64,000 nucleotides of DNA from Sphaerisporangium album. Lineage in GTDB: Bacteria > Actinomycetota > Actinomycetes > Streptosporangiales > Streptosporangiaceae. Position numbers and translations under genes: made by a program. Location of the stretch: the NCBI RefSeq assembly GCF_003323745.1, contig NZ_QOIL01000002.1, forward strand, positions 217,753-281,752. The letters are read 5' to 3'. This document shows, one piece after another, positions 63,554-64,000 of the stretch (position 1 is the first letter of the stretch; each line of letters opens with the position of its first letter). The notes below the pieces were generated by a model, which saw only the letters and a list, made by a program, of their open reading frames with translations, made no database searches and was not told the origin of the DNA.

Positions 63554-64000
63554 GTTCCCCCAGCGGGTGGCTGCTGTCGGCCGCCCTTCTGATCGTCATC
63601 GGCGGCCTGCTGGCCAGCGCGGAGACGGCCCTGGCGCGCATCTCGCGGGTGCGCGCCGAGGAGTTCGCGCGTAAGGGACGGCGCGGTGCGCAGCGCCTCC
63701 AGGCGATCGTCGCCGATCCGCCCCGCTACCTCAACCTGCTGCTGCTGCTCAGGCTGAGCTGCGAGCTGATCGCCACGGTGATCGCCACGCTGCTGTTCAT
63801 CGACTGGCTCGGCGACGAGGGCCAGGCGTACGCGGTGGCGGCCGGCGTCATGATCGTGATCAGCTACGTCATCGTCGGCGTCTCGCCGCGCACCCTCGGC
63901 CGCCAGCACGCCGAGCCCATCGCGCTGGCCAGCGCGCCCATCGTTTACGGCCTGACGCGCATCTTCGGGCCGCTTCCCAAGCTGCTGATCCTGCTCGGCA
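63550..64000 (+). CDS. CNNM/CBS-domain (hemolysin C-like) membrane protein, 5' part
   Basis: The frame starts at GTG 63550 and is open to the window end. It encodes a hydrophobic N-terminal DUF21/CNNM region: [20 protein letters not shown], then [40 protein letters not shown] and [20 protein letters not shown]. The CBS and transporter-associated domains would follow outside the window. Such proteins are magnesium/cobalt-efflux related. Its place after ybeY and before era is usual. Confidence 0.88.
   Translation, partial: MSSPSGWLLSAALLIVIGGLLASAETALARISRVRAEEFARKGRRGAQRLQAIVADPPRYLNLLLLLRLSCELIATVIATLLFIDWLGDEGQAYAVAAGVMIVISYVIVGVSPRTLGRQHAEPIALASAPIVYGLTRIFGPLPKLLILLG

Overview
The window is a 64 kb, GC-rich actinobacterial chromosome segment. 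Protein style (HrcA, DUF4870, DUF3097, DUF397/DUF5753 regulators, a CelR-type cellulase operator) points to a filamentous member of the Streptosporangiales, such as the Nonomuraea, Streptosporangium or Actinomadura group; genus is not decidable from sequence alone. No rRNA, tRNA, CRISPR array, integrase or transposase was seen.

Both ends carry a conserved housekeeping order. The left end has the 3' part of comEC, a GH6 cellulase on the other strand, a small zinc-ribbon gene and holA (DNA polymerase III delta). The right end has rpsT, lepA, hemW, a DUF4870 and a DUF3097 gene, a proline-rich membrane protein, CIRCE-hrcA-dnaJ, rsmE, a sigma factor with a putative anti-sigma partner, HIT, phoH, ybeY and the start of a CNNM/CBS protein. 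In many actinobacteria comEC-holA-rpsT-lepA lie together; here about 46 kb of accessory DNA separates holA from rpsT.

The accessory block holds, in order: a vapBC pair; a four-gene MacB/FtsX-type ABC export operon; a DUF6247/RelE-like toxin-antitoxin pair with a frameshifted toxin; a three-gene hypothetical operon; an XRE-DUF5753/DUF397 regulator pair with a decayed second copy downstream; a GT39-like membrane glycosyltransferase; a 1611-residue secreted protein ending in a NucA/NucB DNase domain; an XRE-SARP-NB-ARC-TPR regulator; endonuclease V; an AT-richer string of immunity-like genes, pseudogenes and an orphan toxin tip; a 2786-residue YD-repeat (RHS) polymorphic toxin; and a two-gene cluster of an SHMT-like PLP enzyme and a C(remnant)-A-PCP-C NRPS.

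Two structural points stand out. First, the RHS/immunity segment (about 29.2-42.7 kb) is bracketed by two diverged direct repeats, each holding the endonuclease V 3' end followed by SHMT-like gene sequence. One copy keeps the intact endonuclease V and a 93-bp SHMT scrap; the other keeps a decayed endonuclease V end and the intact SHMT gene. Second, four genes (RelE-like toxin, two immunity genes, DUF4870) are each broken by what looks like one missing base, so either recent decay or base-level sequence error should be considered before calling them dead.
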